A DNA stretch of 64,000 bases, taken from assembly GCA_022496205.1 (NCBI GenBank), contig WTXD01000004.1, forward strand, positions 434,001 through 498,000, read 5' to 3'. Numbering within the stretch: position 1 is the first letter of the stretch; every line of letters begins with the position of its first letter. Positions 11,509 to 23,769 of this stretch are shown here, one piece after another. The stretch is from Gloeopeniophorella convolvens. Its lineage: Eukaryota > Basidiomycota > Agaricomycetes > Russulales. The position numbers and the translations under genes were made by a program. Under the pieces are notes generated by a model. It worked only from the letters and a program-made list of their open reading frames with translations. It was not told the DNA's origin and searched no databases.

Positions 11509-13082
11509 GATTGCGCTGGAGATTGAGGTGGCTTCTTGGTTGGGCCGTGATGAGTGTTTCGGTTATAGGAGTGAATGAGACCCGCAGCAGAGTGATGGGT
11601 CAGGCCAAGAGTGGCATTGGCGCCGTGAGATACCCGCCACAGTCCACCGTTCCGACACGTAATCTCCAGTACGTGCACGCGCGCGCTGCTTACAGCGTTG
11701 CAAGTTGCAACCGCCGGTGGGTAATGAATTCAGGAGCTTGGGACCGACGAGCTTGCACTCATCAGCTTTTCAGAGGTGCGCATCTTGTCAACGACGCAAC
11801 TGAAATTGAAAGAGACAGTGCGCGGTGCAGTGTCGGCTACGCGAGCGGCGAGCCCCTACATAACCTCTTGGGCGTACCATTCGACTCTCCACTTGGGGGC
11901 GTGGCATCGGTGGTCACATCTGATTGGAGCGGAAAGTTTGATAGATGGCCAAGTGTATGCGCCATTATAAATACCACGATGGATCAATTGATGCAGAAGT
12001 ATCCCCAATGACGAAAACGGGGTTACTGTCTAACTGGCTTCTTTACCAACTCGTTAATCAATGCTGGCCATGCGATCACGGCTGATCACGGCCTTTCGTG
12101 CCAGGGGCGTGGTGCAGGCTCAAGTTACTCAATATAAGTCTCGACTGAGCTCGTGCTCAGGTACAGGGCACCTGATGAACAAGAGAGGAACACGACATCC
12201 CAAACATGTTCAACCAGGTGGTCCACCTTGCTCTTGGCGGTCCCGCGCACGTATCACGGGTGAGCAGCAGCAAGCAGCAACACTTGTGCGCCAGCCAGGT
12301 TTGGATAGGCGATGCATGATGTATCACCGACCGAAACCCCTAGCGGCGTCGGGATATAAGAACAGCAAGGTGAGCCAGGATGAGCCGGGCTGCAGCTTAA
12401 ACTATCGCTTGGAAAGTCCGAAGAATGTCATGATATCGGCACAAGAAGCTACCGATTGGGCTCGCATGGCGCTCCGACCTATCCTGCAGCGAGGTTTGCA
12501 GGGATACGGATGGAAGCACATGGGCTGAAGCGCTATGGACCCGTTGCACCGCCGGAAGTATATCTCCTACCTCCGATTTATACGAGGGCGATTTAGTTCC
12601 GTGACTCAAGGGCCAAAAACAGGGGAATGAGTAGGCGTGGGATGGCAGGATCGCGTATGGATGAGAACATATCTTCCCAGGCGATATCCCCATATGCACG
12701 ATGGGATTAGGATGCGGTGGGACGTGTGAAGGGAGGGAGGGAGGGCGGAACAGGGAATGGATGGATGACAGTGCGGGTCGGTCTGGAGGAGCCTGGAAAG
12801 GGATCGAATGGGACCGAGACACGGAGAGGTGACCAGGATGGGAACTGGGACGCTGGCGATTACGACAAGGTGGGGGAGAGCGACTCGCAGCGGCGGCGGT
12901 CGCGGTGAGAAGTGGGACCGTGACGGGATGTGACTGTGACAGGTTGGCGGACCGGGGGGTGGACGCTGCTCGAGTCGAGCGGAAAGGTCACGGCCGGGCA
13001 AGCCCTCGACCTGACCTCCAGCTGGCCTTGACCTGCCCCGCTCCGGAGGCCCTCCTCCGACCCCTTCTTCAATCCCACCGTC
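11509..13082. other. Long divergent intergenic region, YOP1 / Zn2Cys6 factor
   Basis: This 1.6 kb lies between two divergent start codons, and I find no gene in it. The right part (about 12700-12900) is purine-rich on the + strand and carries the G-quadruplex motif listed separately. Open frames on both strands at 12400-13100 are by-products of that skewed composition. Long promoters are common in front of fungal regulatory genes. Confidence 0.5.
12731..12745 (+). promoter_or_regulatory. G-quadruplex motif upstream of the Zn2Cys6 factor
   Basis: Four GGG tracts separated by single A residues form a textbook minimal-loop G4 motif. It lies about 340 bp before the transcription factor's start codon and on its coding strand. 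Single-nucleotide loops give the most stable quadruplexes known in vitro. Whether it folds or regulates here is inference. Confidence 0.5.
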
Positions 13083-16000
13083 ATGGATCTCGTCAACGGC
13101 ACCATGCCCGGTCCTCACCTTATCAAGAAACAGGAGGATATCGACGACAGAGGCGGTGGAGGCTCCAAGGACATCAAACCCGTCAAGGCAACGTTGAACA
13201 GGGTGCCCCGTGCGTTCTCTTGCTCCTGCTTATCTGCCTTTCCTCACCGATATCCCCTCCCTTTCCCTCCTTCAGGTGCCTGTGTGAGTCTCGTCGCGCA
13301 CGTCCTCTTTATTCACCTGGCCTAATCTCCGACCCCGCACAGAATGCTTGCAGGAAACAGAAAATGCGCTGCGAGGGCGCAGAGAACCCTCCCTGCAAGC
13401 GATGCAGGCAGCAGTCTCTCGAGTGCCTCTTTGAGAAACCATCCCGGGAAGCCTCCTTGACCGGAGAAGCCGGTTTAGAGTGCGTCCCCCGTCCGTGCCT
13501 CAGCGCCCTTGCACCGCTGATCGTACCAGGCGTATTCGGAGCCTGGAAGCTCACGTAGCAGATATACGGCAGTCTCAGACTGCCATCCAGAATTCCTTGG
13601 TTGAGATCGTCACCCACCTGCGGGCGGGCGCAGCAGGTTTGGCCCGCTCCCCTTCTGCGTTTGGCCCACCATACCTTCATCCGTCCCCCAATGTTCACGC
13701 GGATTCTCCTGCATCCATGTCGACTCCGATATCCAACCGCCCACCACTAGAGCCCAACCATACCATGATGCCTACTCCGCAGCCGGCCAATCCGCCAGTC
13801 AGTCTCTCTAATTCCGCAATGTGTCTCAGGCACCTGATTCACTCCAGCAGATGTATTCTAGTCCCCCTGTAACCACAATGCGAAACGATGTCGACGGACA
13901 ACCACCTCAAACGTCGCAGGGTGGTCCCGCTTACCAGCAGATGAACTCCCAATACCATGTACCTCCAGGCGTTCACCCTCCTATGTTACCCCCAATATCC
14001 AGCATGGAATCCATGGGTCCCCCTCGCGCTCAGCCCAACAACGTGTCCTCTGTCAGGCATCAATACGGGGAGAATGGCCAGGCTCGACATCTCGGCAAGC
14101 CAACCGGCACACCTGGTGTTTCCGGCTCTTTGAAAAGGTCTTTGCCTATCTCTAATGCAACGAGCGCGGACTCGTCGGACGTGGAAGAGGACGAAAGCGA
14201 GCTGCCAGCATCAGGCCTCGTGGCACCTTGGGAGGTGTTGCGTGGTCTGGCTGATGTCGCCATACAGCGAGCTGCGAAGGCGAGTTGAAAGCGACCTCAG
14301 GTCCTCCGTAGCGCTTACGTGTAGTGGTGCTCGCAGGAGAACGGGGAAGCCAGCGAACCTGCCAGTCGTACGAGGTCCCCTTCTCCGGATCCTGGACGCC
14401 ATAAGCCCAAGAGACTCAAGACTGGCCGTCCCAGACTCCCCCGGGCGATCAAGTTTCCAGACGGTAAGCTGGGCACTACACGGCGCTACAACTGTCATTG
14501 ATGACTCATGGCGTCAAGTGGTGTCCAAGAGTATCATATCCGAGGCGGAGGCCACTGACTTATTCAAGATGTAAGTTTGTGTCAGCAGGCCATCGAGTCT
14601 CCGTGTGACACCCTTTCAGATATTACCATGGCTGTTCTACTTTCCTCCCGGTCTTCAACTCTGAAATGGACACATTCTCATCGTTACACGAGAGGTCTCC
14701 GTTTGCCGTTGACAGTATATGCATGGTCGCGGCTCGGGTCCGCGACGGCGGTGGTAAGTTCGTGCATTTGCTGAGGAGGATGACTGTTGAACATCAGCCC
14801 CAGGCAAGCCGAGCCATGTATACACACAATTACTGCAAGAGGTTCAGACAATCTCCTGCGCGACTCTGTTTGCACCGGTGATGCGTATAGAAGCTGTTCA
14901 GGCCATGAGTATGTTACTCCACTAACTCTTGGACATATTTCTGAGTCCCATTCCCTTAGTCCTCGTGTCTGGTTGGTCAGATAATGGGTGGTTGAGTGGT
15001 GGACATGCTGTTCGCATGGCTCTCGAGCTTTGTCAGTCACCCCCGGATTCCGGTATTCGTCTTGGAACTAATGCCGGCTCCAGCTCTGCATAGGGCCTGG
15101 CCCAAGCTCCTCCGGCGTATGGAAAGTAACAAAGCATCCGATGGTCCCGAGGATCGGGAGCTCGTCATCGCGACTCGCACTTGGTTCTGTCTATATCTCT
15201 TTGAGCATCAGTGCGTACCTATTCGGTTTAGACTATTCTCGTGCTCACTGCCCAAAATAGGATGTCATACGGCACTGGCCGGCCTGCAATCCTGAAGGAC
15301 GACGAGAGTATCTGGCAATGCCGTCTCCTGTTGCGACATCCATTGGCAATTGAGGATGACATGCGACTTGTCTCCACTGTGGAGCTGATGGCTATTCGTG
15401 AACGAGTCACGAACCACCTGTCGCCCTTTGCACATGGCCTCGTAGATGAGCGAACTTTCGAGGTTCTGCGGAGTTCCGATGCAGAATTCAAACACTGGTA
15501 TCAAACTTGGGACCAAGCCTTCTCTCAGAAGTATGAGAACGCAGGTATGCCATTAGGTGGGTTCTCACAGGTCAGCATTTGCTGATCGACGTGTAGCTTT
15601 CTATCGCCAAAGCTTGCAGATACAGCAGCTGCACGCAGAACTCTACCACAACGCCACAGCTCTTAGAGGTATCAACGGCCCAGAGGACGCGCTCAAGATG
15701 CCCCCATCTCAGAGGGACGTTGCCATCAAGTCAATACAGATAGCTCGTCAAGGTTTGGACATCACCGTCAACTCACCATCGTATAGAGAGGGAATGAAAT
15801 ATGGTGGGCCTCTACATGCAAATTATGCGTCCCTCCTGACGTTTTTGCAGCCGTTCATTATACCCATGCTACCGCCACATTTGCTGCGTCGTTCTTGCTT
15901 CGCCTCGCACGGTTATTGTAAGTTTTCCCTTTCGCCTTCCGTCATAAGCTTATACCCCGCCAGCCCCAATGAATGCAATGTCTCCGAGATCAGGAGTCAG

Positions 16001-16499
16001 ATTGAAACATTGGCATCCCTCATGTCAGAAAGTGAGCGCCCGCTTTCGGCACTTATCTCGACGTTGACCATTGCTGCCAGTTCCTGGGAAACGGTATGCC
16101 TTGACCTTGCAACTTATGTTGAAGAGAAGCATGAAGCGAAGGCCCCAATCCATGTCTCGCTCCCCGCAGCTGCCGCGAGAAGGATACCCAACCCCCAAGG
16201 TGGAACGCCAAGCCGGCATGCCACTCAGCCAGGTGGTCAATCCGCCCCCCATATCTCCAACGGTGTACGATCCGGCTGTTGGTGTCATCCCTCACGGCAT
16301 TCATTCATATGCACCATCGCACCCCGGGTATGTCGCTAGCGCAGACAACATTTGGCGCGGGTTTGAGGCTACTTCGACGGAGCAACTGCCTGTGTGGCTC
16401 TCTGACCAGAGTTTGGGTGGTAACTCGTTCTCGAACAGTGGCATCGACGCCTTCCTTCTCCCCAACGATTACCTCCCTCCAGCGCCGCAGATCTGGTAA
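13083..16499 (+). CDS. Zn2Cys6 transcription factor with fungal-specific middle region
   Basis: A binuclear zinc-cluster DNA-binding regulator with 16 exons and about 877 residues. The zinc cluster at residues 45-73 has the pattern C-x2-C-x6-C-x7-C-x2-C-x6-C (RACNACRKQKMRC, then CKRCRQQSLEC), followed by a RIRSLEAHVADI coiled coil for dimerisation. A long Pro/Ser/Gln-rich linker leads to a fungal_trans-like region (YYHGCSTFLPVFNSEM, VSGWSDNGWLSGGHAVRMAL, RTWFCLYLFEHQMSYGTGRP). The first cysteine is carried by an 8-nt exon at 13276-13283. The intron at 14280-14336 is GC-AG because any GT choice meets a stop or breaks the frame. Main exons are 13083-13209, 13343-13479, 13530-13797, 13848-14279, 14337-14463, 15261-15544, 15597-15803 and 16081-16499. 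The target genes are unknown. Confidence 0.9.
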
Positions 16500-16678
16500 C
16501 GTAGCTGACGAACGCTTTTATGACTTATTGCTTTGCTGTCTGCCGTTGTTGTATTCAGTATAGTAGGCTGTATTCTGGAGCATGACGTCGATTTGTTCTC
16601 TTTGAGACCGGGCCAGACTGCATTGCCCGCCTGTATATAATACGTCTGAATTGAGTAGACTCGTACCCAACAGTTCTC

Positions 16679-18981
16679 ATGTCGTTGCACTCTCCCGAAG
16701 CGCCTCCCGACGAGCCGGTGCCTATGTCTGTACCAGAAAGCCCTCGGCTAAGTGTTGCAGACCGGGTGGCTGCTTCCGACGAGATTGAAAAACCAGTGGC
16801 GTCCGACTCGGAACCCCCTCCTCAGACTGCGCAGCCCTCCCTCCGGGTCGCGGTCAAGGATGTCCCGGACTTCACGTACTACCCTGAGCAGCAGACGAGG
16901 GACCCGCTGGACTCCTGGCCAGAGCAGGTCGACATGAAGCCGCGGCGCCGGTCGACCCTCTTGTCCTCCCTCGTCCGCGGCAGTCAGCCTCGCCGGTCCC
17001 TCTTTAGCGATAAGACGTCGGACGACGAAGATGACCGCAATGGGCCCGTGGAGAAACTAGTGACCCCGCTCACAAGCGCGCGCAAGCTGTCGAAGACGGC
17101 CGTGTCGGCGCTGAAGGAGCTGCCGCTCCCCGCGGTGCCCATGCCCTGGAAGCCGAAGCGCACTGCGTCGCAGTCTGCCAACAGCCGCGCCCGTACGCGA
17201 CCCGTTCTCTCTCATGTCGCGCAGACTGTTTCACGCACGCTGACGCTGGCTTCCGCGCGCTGCAGCGATCGACCACCGGAAGAAATTCATCCTCCTGCTG
17301 GCCAAGGCGTTCCTGACGTTCGGCGCACCGTCGCACCGCGTCGAGACGCAGCTCTTCGCGGCGGCGAAGAAGCTGCTCGTGACGACCTCGTTCGCGTACA
17401 TCCCGGGCATCATCATGGTCTCCTTCAACGACGGCGAGACGCGCACGACAGAGCTGCACTTTGTGCGCGCGAGCGGGCGCATCGCGCTCTCCGCGCTCAA
17501 CGGCGTGCACGACGTCTACCGCGAGGTGTTCGATGACCAGATTGCGGTGCAGGCGGGCATCGCGAAGCTCGACCGCATCCTGCGCGCGCCGCCTCTGTAC
17601 CCGCTCATCGCGCGCTGCGGGCTCGCGTTTGTGTGCGCATCGGTCATTTGCCCGCTCGCGTTCGGCGGGAGCTTCATCGACATGTGGGTCAGCGGCACCT
17701 GCGCGTGCGTGCTGCAGTACTTGGGGCTCCAGGCGGCGGCGAAGAGTTCTGTCTACGCGAACGTATACGAGTATGTGCGGGCTCTGGCTTGCCTGCGGCT
17801 TGTGGCTCACCGCTCACGCGTCGCCAGGATCTCTGTCTCTATCATCGTCTCGTTCATCGCCCGGTCGCTGAGCAGCATCCCCGGCCGCGTGTTCTGCTAC
17901 AGCTCTATCTCCGCGGCCGGGGTAGTCCTGATCCTGCCTGGTTTCACGATCCGTGAGTCCGCAACCCCCAACGTCAATGAATCGGCGCGACAACTCCTGC
18001 AGTGATCAGCGCCCTCGAGCTGACGTCCAGAAATATCCTGTGTGGCTCTGTGCGGTTGATCTACGCTATCATTTACACGTTCTTCTTGGTGCGCGTCGCC
18101 TCGGCCTCGGCTGAAACGCGCGGACTTACGCGCATTTAGGGTTTCGGGCTGACCATCGGCTCGGACTTGTCTATCCTCTTCGTCAATCACAAGCACTACA
18201 ACTCCCTCGGGGTCATCAACAGCCCCGGTGCCGCTGATGTGATACATGGGGCGTTCACCGCTTACAACGCAACGAACTCTTCCGGCCTGCTGCAGTTTTC
18301 TGGCACCTTCGAGTTTACGAACGCCACGAATAGCCACATCTCTCGAGGTTTCTATCCCCTATCTTGGCTCACGTGTCGCTGTGCTTAGTATCATGCTTGC
18401 AGGCTGCTACCGCGACCCGGGCTGGCCATGGTACCGCCAGCCGTTCCCGTGGTGGACGATGTTCTTCCTGGTGCCGCTCTACTCGACGTGCTCGTCCCTC
18501 TCGAACCTGCAGTCCTTCCGCAGCTCGCGTCTACCCATCATGATCGTCTTCTCGTGCTGCTCCTACGCCGCCAACAAGGCGTCGAACTGGTACCTTTCCG
18601 ACAAGGGCGCGCTCGCGCCTGCCGCTGGTGCACTCGTGATTGGTCTCCTCGGCAATTTCTACTCGCGCTGGTCTCGCGGCACGGCGTTCACGTCCATGGT
18701 CACAGGCGTGCTCTTTCTCGTACCCGTACGTCCTCAAGCACCCTTTCATTACCTAGAACAGTTTGCTGAGAGCCAACGTGCCACACATCTAGTCTGGTCT
18801 TGCTCAAGCCGGCGGCCTCACCGGCAACTATGACAGTTCTGTGCAGCAGTACTACAGTAGCTTCACACTCGGTCTGCGCATGATACAAGTCGCTATCGGC
18901 GTCACGATCGGGCTGTTCGTCAGTCAGAGTATTATCTACGCCTTCAGCGCCGGGAGTAGCGGTGCAGAGATGGCATTCTAG
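16679..18981 (+). CDS. PRM10: PRM10-like multi-pass membrane protein (ThrE domain pair)
   Basis: This family joins two ThrE-type halves and is named for the yeast pheromone-regulated membrane protein Prm10. ThrE proteins export threonine in bacteria; the fungal substrate is not established. Seven exons (16679-17192, 17266-17770, 17828-17952, 18003-18088, 18140-18347, 18403-18725, 18793-18981) give 649 residues. The first ~180 residues are acidic/Ser-rich and soluble. The first ThrE half starts at DHRKKFILLLAKAF and contains TFGAPSHRVE, IPGIIMVSF and the family-typical ELHFV. Several membrane helices follow (SIIVSFIARSLSSI, AAGVVLILPGF). The second half carries PWWTMFFLVPLYST and ends in FVSQSIIYAF. 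Exon 2 is very GC-rich, which opens long false frames on the other strand. Confidence 0.9.
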
Positions 18982-19196
18982 TCATAAGCTATATGCACTT
19001 GGGATACGCCCCAATACCATGTCTAATCTAGGACATCTACATATTATCAAGAATAATGTACCCATACACACGTGCGATTGCGATCTGAGGATGAATATGC
19101 AAGGACGATACGATGAACGTCTGTGCGATAACAAGTACAGTAGAACAAGTTGAGTAGTGGTTCCACTCGGGATATAATAACGGCACTAGGAGGGTC

Positions 19197-22100
19197 CTAA
19201 CGGCTGAACAGCTGCCTGAGCTCCTCCATACGGCGGTGCATCAGGTCCTGCTTGCTGAAGTTCTGGCCCAGCGTCATGTTTGCCAGCTCTGTTTTCTTTT
19301 TCTGCACCTCGAGGAGGCGGGCCTCAATTGAGTTCTCGATAATCAGCTTAACGGTGGTCACCGGCTTGCTTTGGCCAAGGCGATGCTGAATAAGCGGTAT
19401 CAGTAAGCCAGTCGAAACGGCAGTCAGCAGACAACGCACAATCCGATCCACTGCTTGGTTCTCCACTGCAGGGTTCCTGGTGCCCCTCCAATCAGATGAA
19501 AGCTTTTTGACAGCCGACGGGATGCTTACCAGTATGGATCCATCAGATACACCCGTTGCGCGGCAGTGAGGTTGAGGCCGACGCCTCCTGCCTTCAGACT
19601 GACTAGAAGGACTTCACAACCGGGGTCGTTCTTCAGGGCGTCCATGGCGCGACTGCGGTCCTCGCGTTTCATAGTTCCATCGAGCCGATCGTAGCGAATC
19701 CCTGCAGCCTCCAGTGCATCTTCCACTCTGTCCAGCATCGTTGTCCACTGAGAACTGATGGCATGCGTTAGTTCGGGGCCCACTCCCGGATGGATGATGC
19801 ACGAGAACTTACAAGACCACAGTTTTGACGATATCATCATCAATGATATTCCCTTGATCGTCCACCATCTGCACTTCTACCGAGGAAGGATCGTAGTTGA
19901 CCGAATGCGGGTTCGCCTTCGAAAACTGCACCAGATCCCCGAGTAGCGCCTTGACCTTTGTCGACGGGCGGAAATACTCCAGCAGCATGGACCGCGACTT
20001 CTTCTCCCGCTTTCCCGACCTCTTCTTCGCAGGCGCCTCGGACGCGGTCACGGTCGGATCAAACTCGACTGCATCCTGCGGTCGCAGGGTGTTTTGGCAT
20101 ACCGCACATGGCTTGACGATACCGGGGTCACAGTTCGGCCACGTCATGTCCATCTTGTGTTTGAAGCAACAGATACAGAAGATGTGTTGGCACCGAGTCA
20201 TGATGGCCTGAGGAAGCTGGGGGGCAGTGGGTGAGCTTGCACGAGTATTTGAGCGTGATGCCTTCGCCTTTCGCATGCGCTTGGGAGCTGAGAGTGGCTC
20301 GGTTTCGACACCGCCACAGCTCGGAGCAGCGTCGGTGGGGCAGAAGTCGTAGCCGCATTCGGAGCACTGAGTGGTAGCAGCCTCGCGCAAGAGGGAGAAG
20401 ATGATGGCAGCGCGCGCAGCGGTGATGCCTTCGGCCGCGATCGCTGCGACAGTCTCCTCGTAAGACGCCTCCTGCTGCATTCCACCAAGGAGGCCTTTGC
20501 CCTTGACGAGCTCCAGGTCGTCGCAGATCTGCCGCAGGCGAAGGATCTTCTGCAAGATGCCCACGTAGTTCTTCATGACTTCGTTCTTGTGTGACAGCTC
20601 ATGGAACTCGGCTTTCGACTCGTTGAAGAACCGGTCGTAGACCTCTTGTTCCTGAGAGTCGAACTTAAGATATCGAAGCTCATCACGGCGAGGAGGTAGC
20701 GTGAGGATGCGTTGGCCATTGGGGGTCCTGCTTTCCTTTGTGCGGCGCAGGGTAATGCTCCCCATGATAGTCTGCAGTCGGGCAACACCGAGGGGCTGAC
20801 CATATTTCACAGGAGTGCCAATGAACTCAGTCCACGTAGCCTTGTCATCAAGAGGCGATAGCTTCAGGAATTTGATCAACGCGAACACGTCGTCAAGCTT
20901 GTTCTGTACTGGAGTGCCAGTCAAGCACAACCGGCGCTCCGCCATGAGATCACACGAAGCTCGACAAGCGACAGTGTTAAGCTCCTTGATGGAACTATTT
21001 ATTGTCTGTTGAGTCGCCGGTCGTGAATGTTAGAATGTGATGTGAACTCACTGTGCCTCGTCTAAGACTACTCTGAACCAATGCACGCTTTGAAGGGGGC
21101 TGGCTTCCGACCCATTTCCAGCCGGTCGCTTGCGTTTTCCAACCTTCGGTGGCCTGGAGGGCTTCATGTTCGAGTCGGTCCCCGAATCGCTAGCAGCGTC
21201 ATCGCCATCCTCGAGACTACGAGACTGCTTGGAGAACTCGGAGGCAAGGGTGGAATACGTCGTGATCACTACGTCAAAGTCGGCGAGGAAAGTAGGATCA
21301 GGGCGGCGCGCATTTCCGTGGTAAACATATGCGCGGAGAGGCGTGCCCTGTCTCCTTTGTGGGGCCAGACTCGCACCAGGTTCTGCAGAGGAGCGTGCCG
21401 ATGTGTCCGCGTTGTTGGAAAACATAGCTGTCAGTGTCGTCTGTCCACTGGGAAGATCGTTGCAAGTCCCAGAGCCCCCTGAGACGTAAACGGGTCCACT
21501 CCAATGTTCCCGAAATTGGTCTTCCCAATTCGCCACGGTGGACAGAGGGCATATAACAAGGGTTGCTCGGCTCTTGCATTTGATGCGGCAGGCCCTTGCA
21601 TACTGTTCTTCTGCTAGATCCTGCGCCTTCGCTTCTTTGGCCTTGGCTTTGGCAGTCGTAGCGGCCGAACTAGAGGTAGGTGCAGAGGTAGATGCAGAGG
21701 GCATGCCCCAAACACGACCGGCGAAATGATCTGCAGTAAGATCATGCTGTGCCTTGTGAAGTAGTGGAGGCTTTGGCGGTACAAGGGGCTCAGCCTCGAA
21801 AGATTTTGCTGATCGGAGGGTCGCGGCGATAAGAGAAACGCAAGTAATGGTTTTTCCTAAACCCATCTTTATAGATGCGGGCTGTGAGCGGCGGGAAAGT
21901 TTAAATTTTCATGTTGAGACTTACATCGTCAGCCAAGATAGCGCCCTTCGACTCTTGAGGAGGTTCGTAGAGTTCGGTTTGAGTTACAAGGTGACACCAC
22001 GAATTCTGGCCGTTGATGGGATTGCGCACGCACTGCCAGAGCGTGGAACGCTGTTCGCCCCTATCAATCTCTTGTTCTCTTTCCAAGAGGAACGTCAAGG

Positions 22101-23397
22101 CCTTCTTCTGGTGGGGGTACAGGACCGTGCCAACCTCCCCGGCTAAAATAACGTCAAACGCGTTACGGGCGCTGTGGCGGAGACACGTACGAGGGTCCGT
22201 CTCCTCAAGCTCTTCACCACCCCGCAAATTCTTAAACAGCTCGTCCACCTGGGCGCGGTGTACCTCCACAGTCTTCCCAGAGACATTGGGCGTAGAGAAC
22301 CGACCGGAGCTACCCCCCGGTCCGCTATAACCGGTGCGCGAGCCTGCCATGAGAGCGCGAGCATGACCTCCTGGCGGCGGGTTGTGAGGGTTATGATAGA
22401 GCACATTCGGCGGGATGGCCAGGGGGTGCTCCAAGAGTAGACCGGACTGGCGAAGGAAATTCCCGACGACTACGATGTTGCCCTTCGGGGTACAAACAAG
22501 GATTTCGAGAGGGAGGACGGGGAGCTGCGGGAATCACGTTCGGACTGGAACTATCCGGGATGAAGGACCACGTACATGGCGATTCCCTCTCCGAATCCGA
22601 GAGTCTAGTCGTACGAGACCCTTTCCGAGCATGGGACCCAGTACGGACGCGACTTTTTGCTCAACAACAGCGAAGTCTTCGCCAGGCTGGATTTCGCCGT
22701 TCAGATCCTTCTTATTCGGAGTCCTGATGTGAACGGTATCCTCGCTCCCAGGACGATTCGGGGTGCGCTCGTACTGTAGTCGGACGGGGCCCCAGACCGC
22801 GTCCGAGCCTGAAGGTTCCGAAGGAGATATGTCGAGATAAGATGAGGGATAAAGAATCAGGGCTGTCACATCTAGACGGCCGATGCAAACGGGCGTTCTT
22901 GGGGACGCAATCTCAAGTGTGGTGGGCTGCATGGAGGCCGACGGTTGCTGCCCTTGGACGACCGCGGACGCGGGTGGGAGGGGTGCGGGGGACGGAGAGG
23001 GTGAGTTCGTCAAGTCAATCACGTTGCGATACTGTCCGGCCGAGGGCGGCGCGACATTAGACGGATAAGAGGGGATGGCAGGCGCGAAGGACGCGGAGGG
23101 CATGGATGGGTAAAAAGGATGATGTGGAGATGAGCCCAGAGGAGTAGAAGCCACATAAGACGTGGGCTGGGGAGTGTGTATGTGGTTGGACATTGGTGGC
23201 GGAGAAGAAGGGGGGAGTTGAGAGGAAGAACGGAAGAAGGGTGATGGAGGTAGAGAGCTCGAAGGGGCAAGAGTGTCGAGCGAGCTGGAAGGGTCGACGC
23301 GACGACGCTTTGAGGAGGGATGCTGGGCGGACGTTGTGGGGACGTCCGAGTCGAGAGTGAGATCGATGGTAAATGGCGGAAGAAGAGGATGCTGCAT
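19197..23397 (-). CDS. SNF2-family translocase with embedded RING finger (Rad5/HLTF/ULS1 type)
   Basis: An ATP-driven dsDNA translocase fused to a RING E3 domain, the arrangement used in post-replication repair and SUMO-linked chromatin clearance. Seven exons (23397-22576, 22524-21925, 21866-21052, 20994-19813, 19754-19530, 19476-19440, 19385-19197) give 1289 residues. The N-terminus is disordered and contains an acidic/hydrophobic FTIDLTLDSD segment. ATPase motifs are MGLGKT (Walker A, ~475), DEAH (~745, split by an intron), LTGTPVQN, and the C-lobe FSQW, SLKAGGVGLNLT and HRLGQ. Between the lobes (~958-1055) lies a RING: CSEC, RCQHIFCICC, CAVC. The N-terminus is too divergent for me to claim a HIRAN domain, so I do not choose between the Rad5 and Uls1 subfamilies. 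The first ATG of the open frame was used. Confidence 0.88.
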
Positions 23398-23769
23398 CGC
23401 CGGGTGCGACAACGAGTCGAAAGGGCGCCGGGGGCTGCGCTGGAGTCGCCGGTGTTGACGAGCGTACCGGGAACTCTGGGTGACACTGGCACTGGGCGGT
23501 GCGCGCGTCTTTCTAATCTACGCCCACAATGTAATCCAACACTAATAATCACACTCGGCCATCGAACATTTCCCGCCCGACACTCCATCGCCACGTTCCA
23601 AGTACAGTAGCTCAAGACATGATATATCGGCTTCGCGGGATTAAGATACAACGCAGAATACATGCTGCACAGATGTCACCAGACTTATCGCCGAGCAGTG
23701 CGCCCCCCTCAAGCTGTGATGCGTAAGACGCCTTTGTCAGGGTCTCCGGAACCGCGGAAAACACACAGG
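23398..23769. other. Intergenic, tandem minus-strand genes
   Basis: This spacer lies between the SNF2-RING start codon and the stop of the upstream RNase III-like gene. It should hold the promoter of the former and the 3' end of the latter. A possible extra 3' intron of the RNase III-like gene (donor just before its stop) would end here. No RNA gene is seen. Confidence 0.5.

Noticed and set aside
13798..13829. A 32-nt intron in the transcription factor
   Set aside because: The acceptor at 13846-13847 gives a 50-nt intron in the same phase and a smooth reading.
17070..17810. A 246-codon open frame antisense to the PRM10-like gene
   Set aside because: It is a by-product of very GC-rich codons in PRM10 exons; Arg/Ala-rich with no motif.
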